Source of the DNA: an uncultured Clostridia bacterium
Lineage (GTDB): Bacteria > Bacillota > Clostridia > Oscillospirales > Ruminococcaceae
NCBI GenBank assembly: GCA_947600065.1
Contig: CANQFZ010000022.1
Span: forward strand, 1-32,168
Direction of reading: 5' to 3'
Length of the DNA: 32,168 nt
Positions 13,705-22,599 of the stretch are shown here, piece after piece. The number at the start of each line of letters is the position of its first letter. Position 1 is the first letter of the stretch. The translations under genes and the position numbers were made by a program. The notes under the pieces were generated by a model, which saw only the letters and a list, made by a program, of their open reading frames with translations, ran no database searches and was not told the DNA's origin.

Positions 13705-16302
13705 ATGAACCCAAACAAGATGACCAAAAAGTCAATAGAAGCCGTTCAAAGCGCACAGGACGTTTCGGTTTCCTATCAGAACAACTGCGTAGAACAAATG
13801 CACTTGTTCTACGCGCTGTTAAACGACGAGGGCGGACTTTGCCCGCAGATACTCACAAAAACGGGAGTTGACGCAAACGGCGTAAGAACGGCGGCGCTTC
13901 GTTTTATCGAGGGAATGTCGCGCGTTTCGGGAAGCGGCAGAGAAGCGGGAAAGATCTATGTTTCCCCCGACCTTGATAAGGTGTTTACAGAAGCCGAAGC
14001 AATGGCGGAGAGAATGAAAGACGATTATGTGTCTGTAGAACACCTGCTTATGGCGCTTATAGAAAAGGCTGACAGCGGCGTTTCGGGAATAATAAAGAGC
14101 TTCGGAATTGATAAAAACAAGCTGCTTAAAGCATTGCAGGAAATACGCGGAAATCAGCGCGTCACTTCCCAAGACCCCGAGGACACCTACGACGTTTTAA
14201 GAAAATACGGACAGGATCTTGTCGAGCTTGCCCGCCAGAACAAGCTAGACCCCGTTATCGGGCGCGACAGCGAGATAAGAAACGTTATCCGCATACTGTC
14301 ACGAAAGACCAAAAATAACCCCTGCCTTATCGGCGAGCCGGGCGTAGGAAAAACGGCTATTGCCGAGGGGCTTGCGCTTAGAATAGTGCGCGGAGACGTT
14401 CCCTCTAACCTTAAAGACAGAAAGCTTTTTTCGCTGGATATGGGCGCGCTTATCGCGGGCGCTAAATATCAGGGAGAATTTGAGGAGCGCTTAAAGGCTG
14501 TACTAAACGAAATTAAAAAGAGCGAAGGACAGATAATTCTCTTTATCGACGAGCTTCATCTTATTGTCGGAGCGGGAAAATCGAGCGGTGCTATGGACGC
14601 GGGAAACCTCTTAAAGCCCATGCTTGCGCGCGGAGAACTGCACTGTATAGGTGCGACAACGCTCGATGAATATTCAAAGTACATCGAAAAAGACCCTGCG
14701 CTCGAACGCCGTTTCCAGAAAGTGCTTGTAGACGAGCCGACGGTTGAAGACACCGTTTCAATTCTGCGCGGACTTAAAGAAAGATACGAGGTCTTTCACG
14801 GCGTTAAAATTCAGGACAACGCCATAATTGCCGCCGCGACAATGTCCGACCGCTATATAACCGACAGATTTCTCCCCGATAAGGCAATAGACCTTATAGA
14901 CGAAGCCTGCGCAATGATAAGAACGGAAATGGAGAGTATGCCCGCAGAGCTTGATGAAATTTCGAGGAGCATTCTACAGCTTGAAATCGAGGAGACCGCG
15001 CTTAAAAAGGAAACCGACGCGCTGTCGCAGGAACATCTTGCAGAGCTTCAGAAAGAGCTTGCCGAAAAGCGCGAGAAGTTCTCCGCAATGAAAGCAAAGT
15101 GGGAAAACGAAAAGAACGCCATTTCCAAAGTTCAGGACCTGCGCAAGGAAATCGAGCAGACAAATGCCGACATAGAAAAAGCAAAGCGCGAGTATAACAT
15201 GAATAAAGCCGCCGAGCTTATGTACGGAAAGCTCCCGAAATTGCAGGCGGATCTTAAAACCGAAGAAGAGCTTGCCGAGAAGGCAAAGTCCGATTCGCTC
15301 CTTCGCGACAAGGTAACGGACGACGAAATTGCGCTCATAATAGCCAGAAGAACGGGTATCCCCGTAGATAAACTTGCAGAGGGCGAGCGCGAAAAGATAC
15401 TGCGCCTTTCCGACACTCTCCACAAGAGAGTTATGGGGCAGGACGAAGCTGTCGAGCGCGTAAGCGAGAGCATTATGCGTTCAAGAGCGGGAATAAACGA
15501 CCCGAGAAAACCGCTGGGCTCGTTCTTGTTCTTAGGTCCTACGGGCGTAGGAAAAACGGAGCTTGCAAAATCGCTCGCCGAGGCGCTGTTTGACGACGAG
15601 AAAAACCTAATTCGCCTTGACATGAGCGAGTATATGGAAAAGCACACCGTTTCGCGTCTTATCGGCGCGCCTCCGGGATATGTCGGTTATGAAGAAGGCG
15701 GACAGCTGACTGACGCCGTCCGCAGAAAACCGTATTCCGTGGTGCTTTTCGACGAGGTGGAAAAGGCTCACCCCGACGTGTTCAACGTCCTTTTGCAGGT
15801 ACTTGACGACGGAAGAATAACCGACAGCCAAGGTAGGCTCATTGATTTCAAAAACACGATAATCATACTCACCTCAAATTTAGGCTCGCAGTTTATTCTT
15901 GAAGGCATTGACGAAAACGGCGAAATAACCGAAGAAGCGAGGAATAATGTCGAAGCTTTGCTTAAACGGTCGTTCAGACCCGAATTTCTGAACAGGCTCG
16001 ATGAGATAGTATTCTACAAGCCTTTGTCTAAGGATAATATCTTCGGCATAATCGACATTCAGGCGAACGACCTTGCAAAGCGCCTGAAAGAAAAACAGCT
16101 TGGTCTGGAGATAACCGAAGAAGCCAAGCAGTTTATCGTTGACGAAAGCTACGATCCCGCATTTGGCGCAAGACCGCTCAAGCGCTATATGCAGCGCAAT
16201 CTCGAAACCCTTATCGCAAAGGAAATTCTGGAGGACAAACTCCACCAGGGCGATACGATAAAGGTCGGCACAATGGACGGAAAACTTGCCATTATCCGAT
16301 AA
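13705..16302 (+). CDS. clpB: ATP-dependent disaggregase ClpB
   Basis: An 865-residue AAA+ chaperone that, with DnaK, pulls apart protein aggregates after stress. In order: Clp N-domain (1-145), first ATPase domain with Walker A GEPGVGKT (near 210) and Walker B ILFIDELH, the long coiled-coil middle domain (about 405-525, rich in Glu/Lys/Ala) that distinguishes ClpB from ClpA/ClpC, second ATPase domain with Walker A GPTGVGKT (near 611) and [14 protein letters not shown], and the C-terminal domain. Length and motif order are normal. AAAGGAG lies 12 bp before the ATG. It stands as a single gene with a strong terminator after it. Heat-shock control signals are not evident upstream, where heptamer repeats reach almost to the ribosome site. 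Confidence 0.95.
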   Translation: MNPNKMTKKSIEAVQSAQDVSVSYQNNCVEQMHLFYALLNDEGGLCPQILTKTGVDANGVRTAALRFIEGMSRVSGSGREAGKIYVSPDLDKVFTEAEAMAERMKDDYVSVEHLLMALIEKADSGVSGIIKSFGIDKNKLLKALQEIRGNQRVTSQDPEDTYDVLRKYGQDLVELARQNKLDPVIGRDSEIRNVIRILSRKTKNNPCLIGEPGVGKTAIAEGLALRIVRGDVPSNLKDRKLFSLDMGALIAGAKYQGEFEERLKAVLNEIKKSEGQIILFIDELHLIVGAGKSSGAMDAGNLLKPMLARGELHCIGATTLDEYSKYIEKDPALERRFQKVLVDEPTVEDTVSILRGLKERYEVFHGVKIQDNAIIAAATMSDRYITDRFLPDKAIDLIDEACAMIRTEMESMPAELDEISRSILQLEIEETALKKETDALSQEHLAELQKELAEKREKFSAMKAKWENEKNAISKVQDLRKEIEQTNADIEKAKREYNMNKAAELMYGKLPKLQADLKTEEELAEKAKSDSLLRDKVTDDEIALIIARRTGIPVDKLAEGEREKILRLSDTLHKRVMGQDEAVERVSESIMRSRAGINDPRKPLGSFLFLGPTGVGKTELAKSLAEALFDDEKNLIRLDMSEYMEKHTVSRLIGAPPGYVGYEEGGQLTDAVRRKPYSVVLFDEVEKAHPDVFNVLLQVLDDGRITDSQGRLIDFKNTIIILTSNLGSQFILEGIDENGEITEEARNNVEALLKRSFRPEFLNRLDEIVFYKPLSKDNIFGIIDIQANDLAKRLKEKQLGLEITEEAKQFIVDESYDPAFGARPLKRYMQRNLETLIAKEILEDKLHQGDTIKVGTMDGKLAIIR

Positions 16303-16318
16303 ACCGACACAAAACAAC

Positions 16319-16353
16319 AAAAGCGCTGTTCGCAAAGGACAGCGCTTTTTTTT
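16319..16353. terminator. Bidirectional terminator between clpB and the zinc-ribbon gene
   Basis: AAAAGCGCTGT and ACAGCGCTTTT form a perfect 11-bp stem with a 9-nt loop, with eight T on the plus side and A-rich flank on the other, so it can end both convergent transcripts. Confidence 0.9.
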
Positions 16354-16367
16354 ATTTGATTTTAATT

Positions 16368-18104
16368 TTACTTGTTCATGCCCATTATGATTATTACAAT
16401 TATTGCAATTATCAGCGCTATGACCGCCGCAACGAAAAGCCCCACGGGAACGCCTTTCTTCTGCGGTACGGGCGGCTGTTCAACGGTTTGAACGGGCGGT
16501 TCTTCCTGCCTGACAGGCTCGGCGGGCTGAACAGTGGGAACAGCGGGCTGAACGGGCGTTATGGGCGGTGTAGTTTCCTTAACGGGTTGCTCTGTCGGTT
16601 GTGGAATAACGGGAGCTTCTTCAACTACGGGTTCTTCAATCTCTTGCTCCGCAACGGGTTCTTCGACTGCTTGCTCAACAACTGGTTCTTCAACTTCTTG
16701 CTCAACAACAGGTTCTTCAACCGCTTGCTCCTCTACGGGTTCTTCAACTGCTTGCTCAACAACAGGTTCTTCGACTGCCTGCTCGGCAACTGGTTCTTCG
16801 ACTGCTTGCTCTGCAATGGGTTCTTCAACCTCTTGCTCTGCAATGGGTTCTTCAGCTTCTTGCTCAGCAACGGGTTCTTCAGCTTCTTGCTCAGCAACGG
16901 GTTCTTCGACTGCTTGCTCAACAACAGGTTCTTCAACTTCCTGTTCTGCAACAGGTTCTTCGACTGCTTGCTCAACAACAACTTCTTCAACCGCTTGCTC
17001 CTCTACGGGTTCTTCAGCTGCTTGCTCGGCAACAGGTTCTTCGACTGCTTGCTCTGCAACTGGTTCTTCAATCTCTTGCTCCGCAACGGGTTCTTCAACT
17101 TCTGGCTCTGCAACAGGTTCTTCAACCACTTGCTCTGCAACGGGTTCTTCAGCTACTTGCTCCGCAACAGGTTCTTCAACTTCCTGTTCAACTACAGCTT
17201 CTTCGACTGCTTGCTCTGCAATAGGTTCTTCGACTTCCTGTTCTGCAACAGGTTCTTCAACTGCTTGCTCTGCAACAGGTTCTTCAGCTTCTTGCTCAAC
17301 AACTGGTTCTTCAACCACTTGCTCTGCAACGGGTTCTTCGACTACTTGCTCAACAACGGGTTCTTCAACTACTTGCTCAGCAACGGGTTCTTCAACCGCT
17401 TGCTCCGCAACGGTTTCTTCAACTACTTGCTCGGCAACGGGTTCTTCAACTTCTTGCTCAGCAACGGGTTCTTCATATACCGTAGGCTGAATATCGGGCT
17501 CGGCAGCAAGCGCCGCAAAATTGTCCGCCATTCCCGCAAATGTAACGGGTTCGACAGTGACAGGCTCGGCGGTTGCGGCTTTAGGCTGCTCGGGCATAGT
17601 CTGTTCGGGTTCGAGCGAAACTTCATCCATAGAGCCGCCAAGAAAACGATAAGGGTCAAGTATAACGTCAAGCTCGGCATTTTCTTCCATAGAACAGCCG
17701 TCTATAACGGGAATGTTGTTCGTTATCTCAATGTTTTCACCGCCGTCGCTCATCGAAAAGTTCTCGACGCGCATTTCGTCGCCCTTCTTCGGAGCTTTCT
17801 GGCGAACGCGCCCTGTCGATAAATCAACCGCCTCAATTGTCGGCACCTGAAAACCTTCCGCGCCAAACGCGTTTATTGCGCCCGAGACCGCCGAAACTGC
17901 TTCTTCGGAAAAGCTGTTCGTTCCGAAAAGATCCGCTTCGCCCGAAGCACCGAAGGGTGCGCTGCTGTCAGGCGCGTCCGTATAGGCAGGGTTCTGCTGT
18001 ACGGGAGGTTTTTTCGGAAATCTTCCCACAGGCACAGGCGTGCCGCACTCCATACAGAACAAACTTCCGTCTATAAGCTTTTTACCGCAATTTCCGCAAA
18101 ACAT
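16368..18104 (-). CDS. Zinc-ribbon, acidic nonapeptide-repeat, tail-anchored protein
   Basis: A 578-residue protein of unknown function. The N-terminus is a zinc ribbon (MFCGNCGKKL...FCMECGTPV, two CxxC pairs). A low-complexity acidic region follows, then 32 tandem nonapeptides of consensus EEPVAEQAV (DNA 16611-17474, exactly 32 x 27 bp), a Pro/Gln/Val/Thr-rich stretch, and a C-terminal hydrophobic helix (GLFVAAVIALIIAIIVIII) ending MGMNK. The likely topology is cytosolic ribbon and stalk held to the membrane by the tail helix. I chose the ATG at 18104: GGGGGAA precedes it, and an upstream in-frame ATG at 18176 falls within the -35 box of the gene's own promoter. The function may be scaffolding or spacing, by analogy only. 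The units differ at many third positions, so the array is not a recent single expansion. Confidence 0.85.
   Translation of the reverse strand: MFCGNCGKKLIDGSLFCMECGTPVPVGRFPKKPPVQQNPAYTDAPDSSAPFGASGEADLFGTNSFSEEAVSAVSGAINAFGAEGFQVPTIEAVDLSTGRVRQKAPKKGDEMRVENFSMSDGGENIEITNNIPVIDGCSMEENAELDVILDPYRFLGGSMDEVSLEPEQTMPEQPKAATAEPVTVEPVTFAGMADNFAALAAEPDIQPTVYEEPVAEQEVEEPVAEQVVEETVAEQAVEEPVAEQVVEEPVVEQVVEEPVAEQVVEEPVVEQEAEEPVAEQAVEEPVAEQEVEEPIAEQAVEEAVVEQEVEEPVAEQVAEEPVAEQVVEEPVAEPEVEEPVAEQEIEEPVAEQAVEEPVAEQAAEEPVEEQAVEEVVVEQAVEEPVAEQEVEEPVVEQAVEEPVAEQEAEEPVAEQEAEEPIAEQEVEEPIAEQAVEEPVAEQAVEEPVVEQAVEEPVEEQAVEEPVVEQEVEEPVVEQAVEEPVAEQEIEEPVVEEAPVIPQPTEQPVKETTPPITPVQPAVPTVQPAEPVRQEEPPVQTVEQPPVPQKKGVPVGLFVAAVIALIIAIIVIIIMGMNK
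16611..17474 (-). repeat. 32 x 27-bp coding tandem repeat
   Basis: In-frame units encoding EEP(V/I)(A/V/E)EQ plus two variable residues drawn from A, E, V and I. Every unit keeps the 27-bp length. Variation is concentrated at position 5 (A/V/E) and positions 8-9. Confidence 0.95.
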
Positions 18105-18147
18105 ATGTATTCCCCCGTTGCTAACAAAGCACAAAATTACTAATCTT

Positions 18148-18176
18148 ATTATACAATATTTAAAGCGTGATGTCAA
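18148..18176 (-). promoter_or_regulatory. Promoter of the nonapeptide-repeat gene
   Basis: On the minus strand, -35 TTGACA (18176-18171), 17-bp spacer, -10 TATAAT (18153-18148). This is a full consensus match and fixes the start codon at 18104. Confidence 0.85.
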
Positions 18177-18325
18177 TTGAATTTATGAAAATTGTACAAT
18201 TGATTAAAAGAACACGTCAGTTTTTGTGCTAATCCACTGAAAAAGCCGCACATAAGCAAGCCCTTTTGTGGTGCAAGCTTTCTTATTTAGTGCAGCTTTG
18301 TTGTTAGTTGACAGGGTACAATGTA

Positions 18326-18353
18326 CGCATTGAACGCTTTGCGTACAACGCTG
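18326..18353 (-). repeat. 28-bp dispersed module, copy d
   Basis: Reverse-strand copy with one mismatch (GCTTTGCG in place of GCTTCGCG). Confidence 0.85.
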
Positions 18354-18445
18354 TATTCGGTAATTGCCTAAAGGTTGTTCTTTTCAAACGGTATTTACTC
18401 TAAATAACGTTTGAAAAGAACAACAAACAGGTTTTTATACAAACT

Positions 18446-18481
18446 AAAGCACCGCATAAGAACGCCCTTATGCGGTGCTTT
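18446..18481 (-). terminator. Terminator-like hairpin after the second zinc-ribbon gene
   Basis: AAAGCACCGCATAAG and CTTATGCGGTGCTTT pair perfectly over 15 bp around a 6-nt loop. It follows the stop of the minus-strand gene by about 25 bp. The T-run is weak on both strands, so termination strength is uncertain. Confidence 0.7.
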
Positions 18482-18506
18482 TGATCTTTTACATTCTTTT
18501 TAACAA

Positions 18507-19214
18507 TTACAGCCCTGCAAAGTATAACCCCGCGAAAATTCCCGCGGCAATTGCAAAGATCGCCGTTGAAGCAAGGCACATCATCAAATGAGCAAAAGTA
18601 TATTTGCGCTCGGGCTCTTTCTTTGTGGGAACATTCGGAATATTAACAACATTCGGAACATTAGCAGCATTCCCTGTATTTACGGTCATATCCGCGCCCG
18701 TCCAAGGCGTTTCGTTAAGCTGTCTTCCCGTTGCGCTGTTTACGGTCTCTGCAGGACGGTAGTTGAATGTCGGCTGAGAAAGCGCTTGTTCGGATATCGG
18801 TCTGTCAATTGCTTGTTCAACATTCTGCCCCACAGGCTCAACTTCCGCCCTCGGCATAACGGGCTCGGAAATTTGCTGTTCAATTCTTTCCTGTTCAACT
18901 GTCTGCCCAAAAAACTCATTAGCCGTCTGTTCAATAGACTGAAAAACAACTTGTTCAGTCTGCTCTGCCGCTTCTGCCCTCTGAATAACGGGCTCGGAGA
19001 TCTGCTCTTTTTCTTGTTCAACATTCTGCCCCATAAGACCGGCCGCCGCCTGCTCGACAGGCTGAAACGTTTCAACGGATTGTACAGGCTCTACAGGTTG
19101 TACAGATTGTATCGGCTGAGCGGGTCTTATAACATTTCCCGAAACGGCTTTTCCGCAAAAGCTGCAAAATCTCGCTCCGTCGCCAAGCTGCTTTCCGCAA
19201 TAAGAACAAAACAT
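18507..19214 (-). CDS. Zinc-ribbon, Gln/Pro-rich, tail-anchored protein
   Basis: A 235-residue protein with the same plan as the nonapeptide-repeat protein downstream: N-terminal zinc ribbon (MFCSYCGKQL...FCSFCGKAV), a Gln/Glu/Pro/Val-rich middle with irregular motifs such as EPVQSVE, EQAAAGLMGQNVEQE and ISEPV, a short Asn/Val-rich NVPNVVNIPNVP stretch, a basic patch, and a C-terminal hydrophobic helix (about 210-235). The function is unknown; membrane attachment is inferred. AAAGGAAGG precedes the ATG. It starts 24 bp after the glycosylase gene and is probably transcribed with it. It looks like a paralogue of 16368-18104 that lacks the ordered repeat array. Confidence 0.8.
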   Translation of the reverse strand: MFCSYCGKQLGDGARFCSFCGKAVSGNVIRPAQPIQSVQPVEPVQSVETFQPVEQAAAGLMGQNVEQEKEQISEPVIQRAEAAEQTEQVVFQSIEQTANEFFGQTVEQERIEQQISEPVMPRAEVEPVGQNVEQAIDRPISEQALSQPTFNYRPAETVNSATGRQLNETPWTGADMTVNTGNAANVPNVVNIPNVPTKKEPERKYTFAHLMMCLASTAIFAIAAGIFAGLYFAGL

Positions 19215-19238
19215 AATTTATACCTTCCTTTAAATTCA

Positions 19239-20051
19239 TTACACCGAAACTGCTTCTTTATTTTGAATATTCCTGAAATAATCAAACAGATATTGCTGGG
19301 CTATGCCCTCTATGCCTTTTGTGCATTCGGGAAGCCCGCTCGGAAAATATTCGCTCATTATCCGCTTTATCCATACATCTTTCGGAAATGCACTAAGCTT
19401 ATGAAACGCAAATAACAGCACGCAGTCCGCTACCTTATCCCCTACGCCCACTATGGTTTTGAGCTTTTCCCTCGCGGGGTCGAGCGCCAGCGCATCTATC
19501 TCCTCAAAGTTTATTTCCCCGCGGTTTATCTTTGAAACCGCGTCAACAATATACCTTGCGCGAAAACCCGCCCTCAGCTCTGAGAGGTCGCCTTCTTCTA
19601 TCCCTCTTAAACTTTCGGCTGTCGGAAAAGCACAGCCGCCCGCTATCTTCTCTCCAAACTTTTCGCAAAACCGCGAGATAATTCCCGAAATGCGCGGAAT
19701 GTTGTTGTTTTGGGAGATGATAAAACTCAAAAGCGTTTCAAACGGCTCTTGCTTTAAGATCCTTATGCCGTATGACGCTTCGCAGGCTTTTTTCAGCGTT
19801 TCATCTTTAGAAAGCCGCGCTATGTATTCATTATAATCCGCATTAAGGTCGAAATATTCGTTCCAGAATTTATTGTCGGTTGTCGTCACGCCGTCAATTT
19901 CTACGGTTTCGCCTTTTTGAGTTACAGTCAGTTTCCGCCCACGGACAATGCCCGTAAAATTCCCGCTTTCGTCCGCGCTCCAGCGGAAACACTGTCCGCA
20001 AAGGAAAGTACGCGCGGGAGAAAGTTCGCTTTTGTTTATTATGATTTTCAA
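19239..20051 (-). CDS. ogg: 8-oxoguanine DNA glycosylase/AP lyase (OGG1 type)
   Basis: A 270-residue base-excision repair enzyme that removes 8-oxoguanine and nicks the strand. The N-terminal OGG domain carries CGQCFRW (residues 18-24, typical FRQCFRW motif). The helix-hairpin-helix ends in VGVGDKVADC with the catalytic Lys206, and the conserved Asp225 (FPKDVW) is 19 residues on, the same spacing as Lys249/Asp268 in human OGG1. The start is TTG at 20051; the ribosome site (AAGGGG, about 13 bp away) is weak, so modest expression is likely. It has its own promoter and leads a two-gene unit with the zinc-ribbon protein. Confidence 0.9.
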   Translation of the reverse strand: MKIIINKSELSPARTFLCGQCFRWSADESGNFTGIVRGRKLTVTQKGETVEIDGVTTTDNKFWNEYFDLNADYNEYIARLSKDETLKKACEASYGIRILKQEPFETLLSFIISQNNNIPRISGIISRFCEKFGEKIAGGCAFPTAESLRGIEEGDLSELRAGFRARYIVDAVSKINRGEINFEEIDALALDPAREKLKTIVGVGDKVADCVLLFAFHKLSAFPKDVWIKRIMSEYFPSGLPECTKGIEGIAQQYLFDYFRNIQNKEAVSV

Positions 20052-20084
20052 AATTTTTCAAAAACCCCTTGATTATTTACTTTA

Positions 20085-20113
20085 ATTATAATATAATTTT
20101 ATTGGGATTTCAA
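20085..20113 (-). promoter_or_regulatory. Promoter of ogg
   Basis: Minus strand -35 TTGAAA (20113-20108), 17-bp spacer, -10 TATAAT (20090-20085). Confidence 0.65.
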
Positions 20114-20198
20114 GTGTTTTCTCATTTTTTTCACTTATACAACACACAATTTTCTATCGGTCTTAAACGACTTTTGGATTTACGGAGGACAGAGAGCA

Positions 20199-20918
20199 GT
20201 GAACAAAAACATTCTGACTATCCGCGTAGACGACATTTTCGGGCAGAAATGCGGCTGTCCTATCTGCCTTACAAAAAGGATATCCGAGGAAAACGCCTGC
20301 GAATATATTGCGGGTTCGGCTATGATGACGCCCGAAATACGCATTGAAACAAACAAACTCGGCTTTTGCGAAAGGCATTTCGATATGCTCCTTAAAACAA
20401 GCGCAAGGCTTCCTATCGCGCTTATACTAAGCACCCACCTCGACGAGATAGAAGCCAAAGCCTATGAAAGCGAAACTGCGTTTGGGAAAAACACCAAAGC
20501 CGAGCGCGGCGCGGAATTTGAAAAGACCTGTTATGTCTGCAATCGTATGAACGACGACCTCGACCGCTTTTTACACGGAATGTTTAAAATGTACGCGGAG
20601 GACGAGAGCTTTAGAAAGCTTTTTTCCGAGCAGGAATACATTTGCTTTCCGCACAGAAATCTTCTGTTGAACAATGCCCGAAAGTATCTCAAAAAGGATA
20701 TTCTGAAACAGTTTTCACAGGAGACCGAGCGGCTCTCAAAAGAAAAGCTGAAGCTTATAAGAAGCGGGCTTGAAGAGCTTTGCAGGAGCTTTGATTACCG
20801 CAACGTCGGAAAGCCTCTTTCCGAAAACGCCGAAGTGTCTCCCGAAAACGCGGTCTGCTTTTTAACGGGAAGGCAGACCGAGAATGAAATAGAGATAATG
20901 AAAGACAGAGAAGAATAA
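20199..20918 (+). CDS. DUF6062-like cysteine-rich protein of unknown function
   Basis: A 239-residue soluble protein resembling the Firmicutes family labelled DUF6062 (recognised from CGCPIC near the N-terminus, then AMMTPEIRIETNKLGFCERHF). A second set of Cys/His motifs (CYVCNRM near 110 and CFPHRN near 150) repeats the pattern, so it may be an internal duplication binding two metal ions. The C-terminal third is helical and charged. No function is known to me. The start is GTG at 20199, preceded at 9 bp by GGAGGA. The inverted-repeat element begins right after its stop; tsaD follows. Confidence 0.75.
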   Translation: MNKNILTIRVDDIFGQKCGCPICLTKRISEENACEYIAGSAMMTPEIRIETNKLGFCERHFDMLLKTSARLPIALILSTHLDEIEAKAYESETAFGKNTKAERGAEFEKTCYVCNRMNDDLDRFLHGMFKMYAEDESFRKLFSEQEYICFPHRNLLLNNARKYLKKDILKQFSQETERLSKEKLKLIRSGLEELCRSFDYRNVGKPLSENAEVSPENAVCFLTGRQTENEIEIMKDREE

Positions 20919-20919
20919 C

Positions 20920-21027
20920 TTCAGACTGTAGATAAAGCCCCATCTACGTCGTCAGAAACCCAGCGGCAGGCAAAAGCCTAGCCGCAGGATTTCTTCCTAG
21001 TATCTGGGACTTTCTCTACAGTCTGAA
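20920..21027. repeat. Inverted-repeat element, copy 2
   Basis: A 108-bp element. Arms TTCAGACTGTAGATAAAG and CTTTCTCTACAGTCTGAA pair over 18 bp with one mismatch, CCCA/TGGG extends the stem, and AGCGGC..GGC with GCC..GCCGC forms the inner hairpin. Compared with copy 1, both arms changed together (AGGC/GCCT versus AGAC/GTCT), which keeps the pairing. It starts 2 bp after the stop of the preceding gene. Confidence 0.85.
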
Positions 21028-21064
21028 ACAAGATTTCTATACAGTTTAAAAAACAGAGGGATTT

Positions 21065-22078
21065 ATGGATATATTAGCAATAGAAAGCTCCTGCGACGAA
21101 ACTGCCGCAGCCGTTGTGCGCGACGGGCGGGAAATAATTTCCTCGGTCGTAGCCACGCAGATAGAAGAACACCGTCTATACGGCGGCGTTGTTCCCGAAA
21201 TTGCTTCAAGACGGCACTGCGAGAGCATTTGCGGGGTGGTGTCCGAGGCTCTCGAAAAAGCACAAGTGACGGCGAAAGAGGTTGACGCAATTGCGGTGTC
21301 GTTTGCGCCGGGGCTTGTGGGAGCGCTTCTTGTGGGAGTTAATTTCGCAAAGGGACTTGCGTTTTCGCTCGGAAAACCGCTTATCCCCGTTCATCACATA
21401 AGAGGGCATATCGCGGCGAACTATCTCGCTCACAAAGAGCTTGAACCGCCCTATATGTGCCTTGTCGTTTCGGGAAGTCACTCGCACATAGTAAAAGTAA
21501 AAAGCCACACCGAGTTTGAAACGCTCGGAAGAACTATAGACGACGCGGCGGGAGAAGCCTTTGACAAAGCCGCGCGGGCTATGGGCTTTCCCTATCCCGG
21601 AGGAGTTTTTATCGACAGCGCCGCAAAGCTCGGCGACAGCTCGAAATATAAGCTCCCCCGCCCGCATACGCAAAACCCCTATGATTTCAGCTTTTCGGGG
21701 CTTAAAACCGCCGTCCTTAATCTTATCCACAACACCGAACAGCGCGGAGAAGAAATTGACGTAAATTCCCTTTCGGCTTGCTTTCAGGAAACAGTGTGCG
21801 AAATGCTGACGGAAAAATTCATCTCCGCCGCAGTTGAAAACAACTATAAGACAATTGCCGTCGCGGGAGGCGTAGCCGCAAACAGCGGACTGCGCTCGGC
21901 ATTGTCAAAAGCCGCCGCAGAACACGGTATGACGCTTTTTGCGCCGCCGCTGTCGCTTTGCGGGGACAATGCCGCGATGATAGGCTGTCAGGGGTATTAT
22001 GAGTTTATGGCGGGGAATATTGCAAAGACTGACCTTAATGCTTATGCGACAATGCCGCTCGATGAGGTGAGGTGGTGA
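21065..22078 (+). CDS. tsaD: tRNA N6-adenosine threonylcarbamoyltransferase TsaD
   Basis: A 337-residue Kae1/Qri7/YgjD enzyme that transfers threonylcarbamoyl to A37 of ANN-decoding tRNAs, working with TsaB, TsaC and TsaE (not in this window). Seen are ESSCDETAAAV (7-17), metal ligands His111 and His115 (HHIRGHIAANY), FSGLKTAVL, GGVAANSGLR and Asp301 in CGDNAAMIG. Length is normal. GAGGG lies 4 bp before the ATG. aroK follows 7 bp downstream. Confidence 0.95.
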   Translation: MDILAIESSCDETAAAVVRDGREIISSVVATQIEEHRLYGGVVPEIASRRHCESICGVVSEALEKAQVTAKEVDAIAVSFAPGLVGALLVGVNFAKGLAFSLGKPLIPVHHIRGHIAANYLAHKELEPPYMCLVVSGSHSHIVKVKSHTEFETLGRTIDDAAGEAFDKAARAMGFPYPGGVFIDSAAKLGDSSKYKLPRPHTQNPYDFSFSGLKTAVLNLIHNTEQRGEEIDVNSLSACFQETVCEMLTEKFISAAVENNYKTIAVAGGVAANSGLRSALSKAAAEHGMTLFAPPLSLCGDNAAMIGCQGYYEFMAGNIAKTDLNAYATMPLDEVRW

Positions 22079-22085
22079 GGTTCTG

Positions 22086-22598
22086 ATGAAAAACATTGTG
22101 CTTATCGGAATGCCCGCCGCGGGAAAGTCAACAATAGGCGTTCTGCTGGCGAAATCTCTTGGATATGAGTTTATCGACACCGACCTTATTATTCAGAAAC
22201 AAACGGGCAGGCTCTTGCAGGATATGATCGACAGCGACGGGCTCGACGCCTTTTGTATAGCCGAAGAACGCGCGATACTCTCCGTTTCCGACACGGAAAA
22301 CGCCGTTATCGCAACGGGCGGGAGCGCGGTCTACAGCAGAGACGCCATGCTGTATCTAAAGAAAAACGGGGCTGTCTATTATCTGTCGCTGCCGTCCGAG
22401 GAGCTTCTCCCGCGCCTTAAAAACATAAAAACGCGCGGCATAGCCATGCGCAAAGGTCAGAGCGTAGAAGAGGTCTTTAAAAACAGGCGCGCGCTTTATG
22501 AAGAATATTGCGATATTGAAGTCGATTGTCACGGAAAGTCCGCCGAGGACGTCGTAGCCGAGATAGCCGATTATCACAGAATGATAGGAGCAAAGTAA
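22086..22598 (+). CDS. aroK: Shikimate kinase
   Basis: A 170-residue P-loop kinase that phosphorylates shikimate in aromatic amino acid synthesis. Seen are Walker A GMPAAGKST (8-16), the shikimate-binding DTDLIIQ, GGSAVYS, and the lid region around RLKNIKTRGIAM. The lid stretch is short and has the atypical TRGI in place of the more usual RPLL, a variant seen in some Clostridia. It follows tsaD and is 1 bp from the protease gene, so the three are probably co-transcribed. Confidence 0.88.
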   Translation: MKNIVLIGMPAAGKSTIGVLLAKSLGYEFIDTDLIIQKQTGRLLQDMIDSDGLDAFCIAEERAILSVSDTENAVIATGGSAVYSRDAMLYLKKNGAVYYLSLPSEELLPRLKNIKTRGIAMRKGQSVEEVFKNRRALYEEYCDIEVDCHGKSAEDVVAEIADYHRMIGAK

Positions 22599-22599
22599 A

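Larger units (their letters stand above)
18177..18506. other. Intergenic region with related hairpins and repeats
   Basis: Besides the terminator at 18446-18481 it holds an imperfect relative of that hairpin at about 18242-18285 (AAGCCGCACATAAG and TTTTGTGGTGC), the 28-bp module inverted at 18326-18353, and an inverted repeat made of GTTGTTCTTTTCAAACG and CGTTTGAAAAGAACAAC (18372-18424), a motif also found near 5130, 10108 and 13425. No gene is evident. Confidence 0.75.

Noticed and set aside
16356-17822. Long plus-strand open frames (488 and 309 residues) opposite the nonapeptide-repeat gene
   Set aside because: They are mirror readings of a 27-bp coding repeat that lacks stops in several frames; they have low-complexity translations (FFNCLLNN or TGSSTACS) and no ribosome site or promoter, while the minus-strand gene has both.
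18105-18176. Longer start (ATG at 18176) for the nonapeptide-repeat protein
   Set aside because: The ATG overlaps the -35 box of a full consensus promoter whose transcript would begin near 18141; the start at 18104 has a ribosome site and begins with the zinc ribbon.
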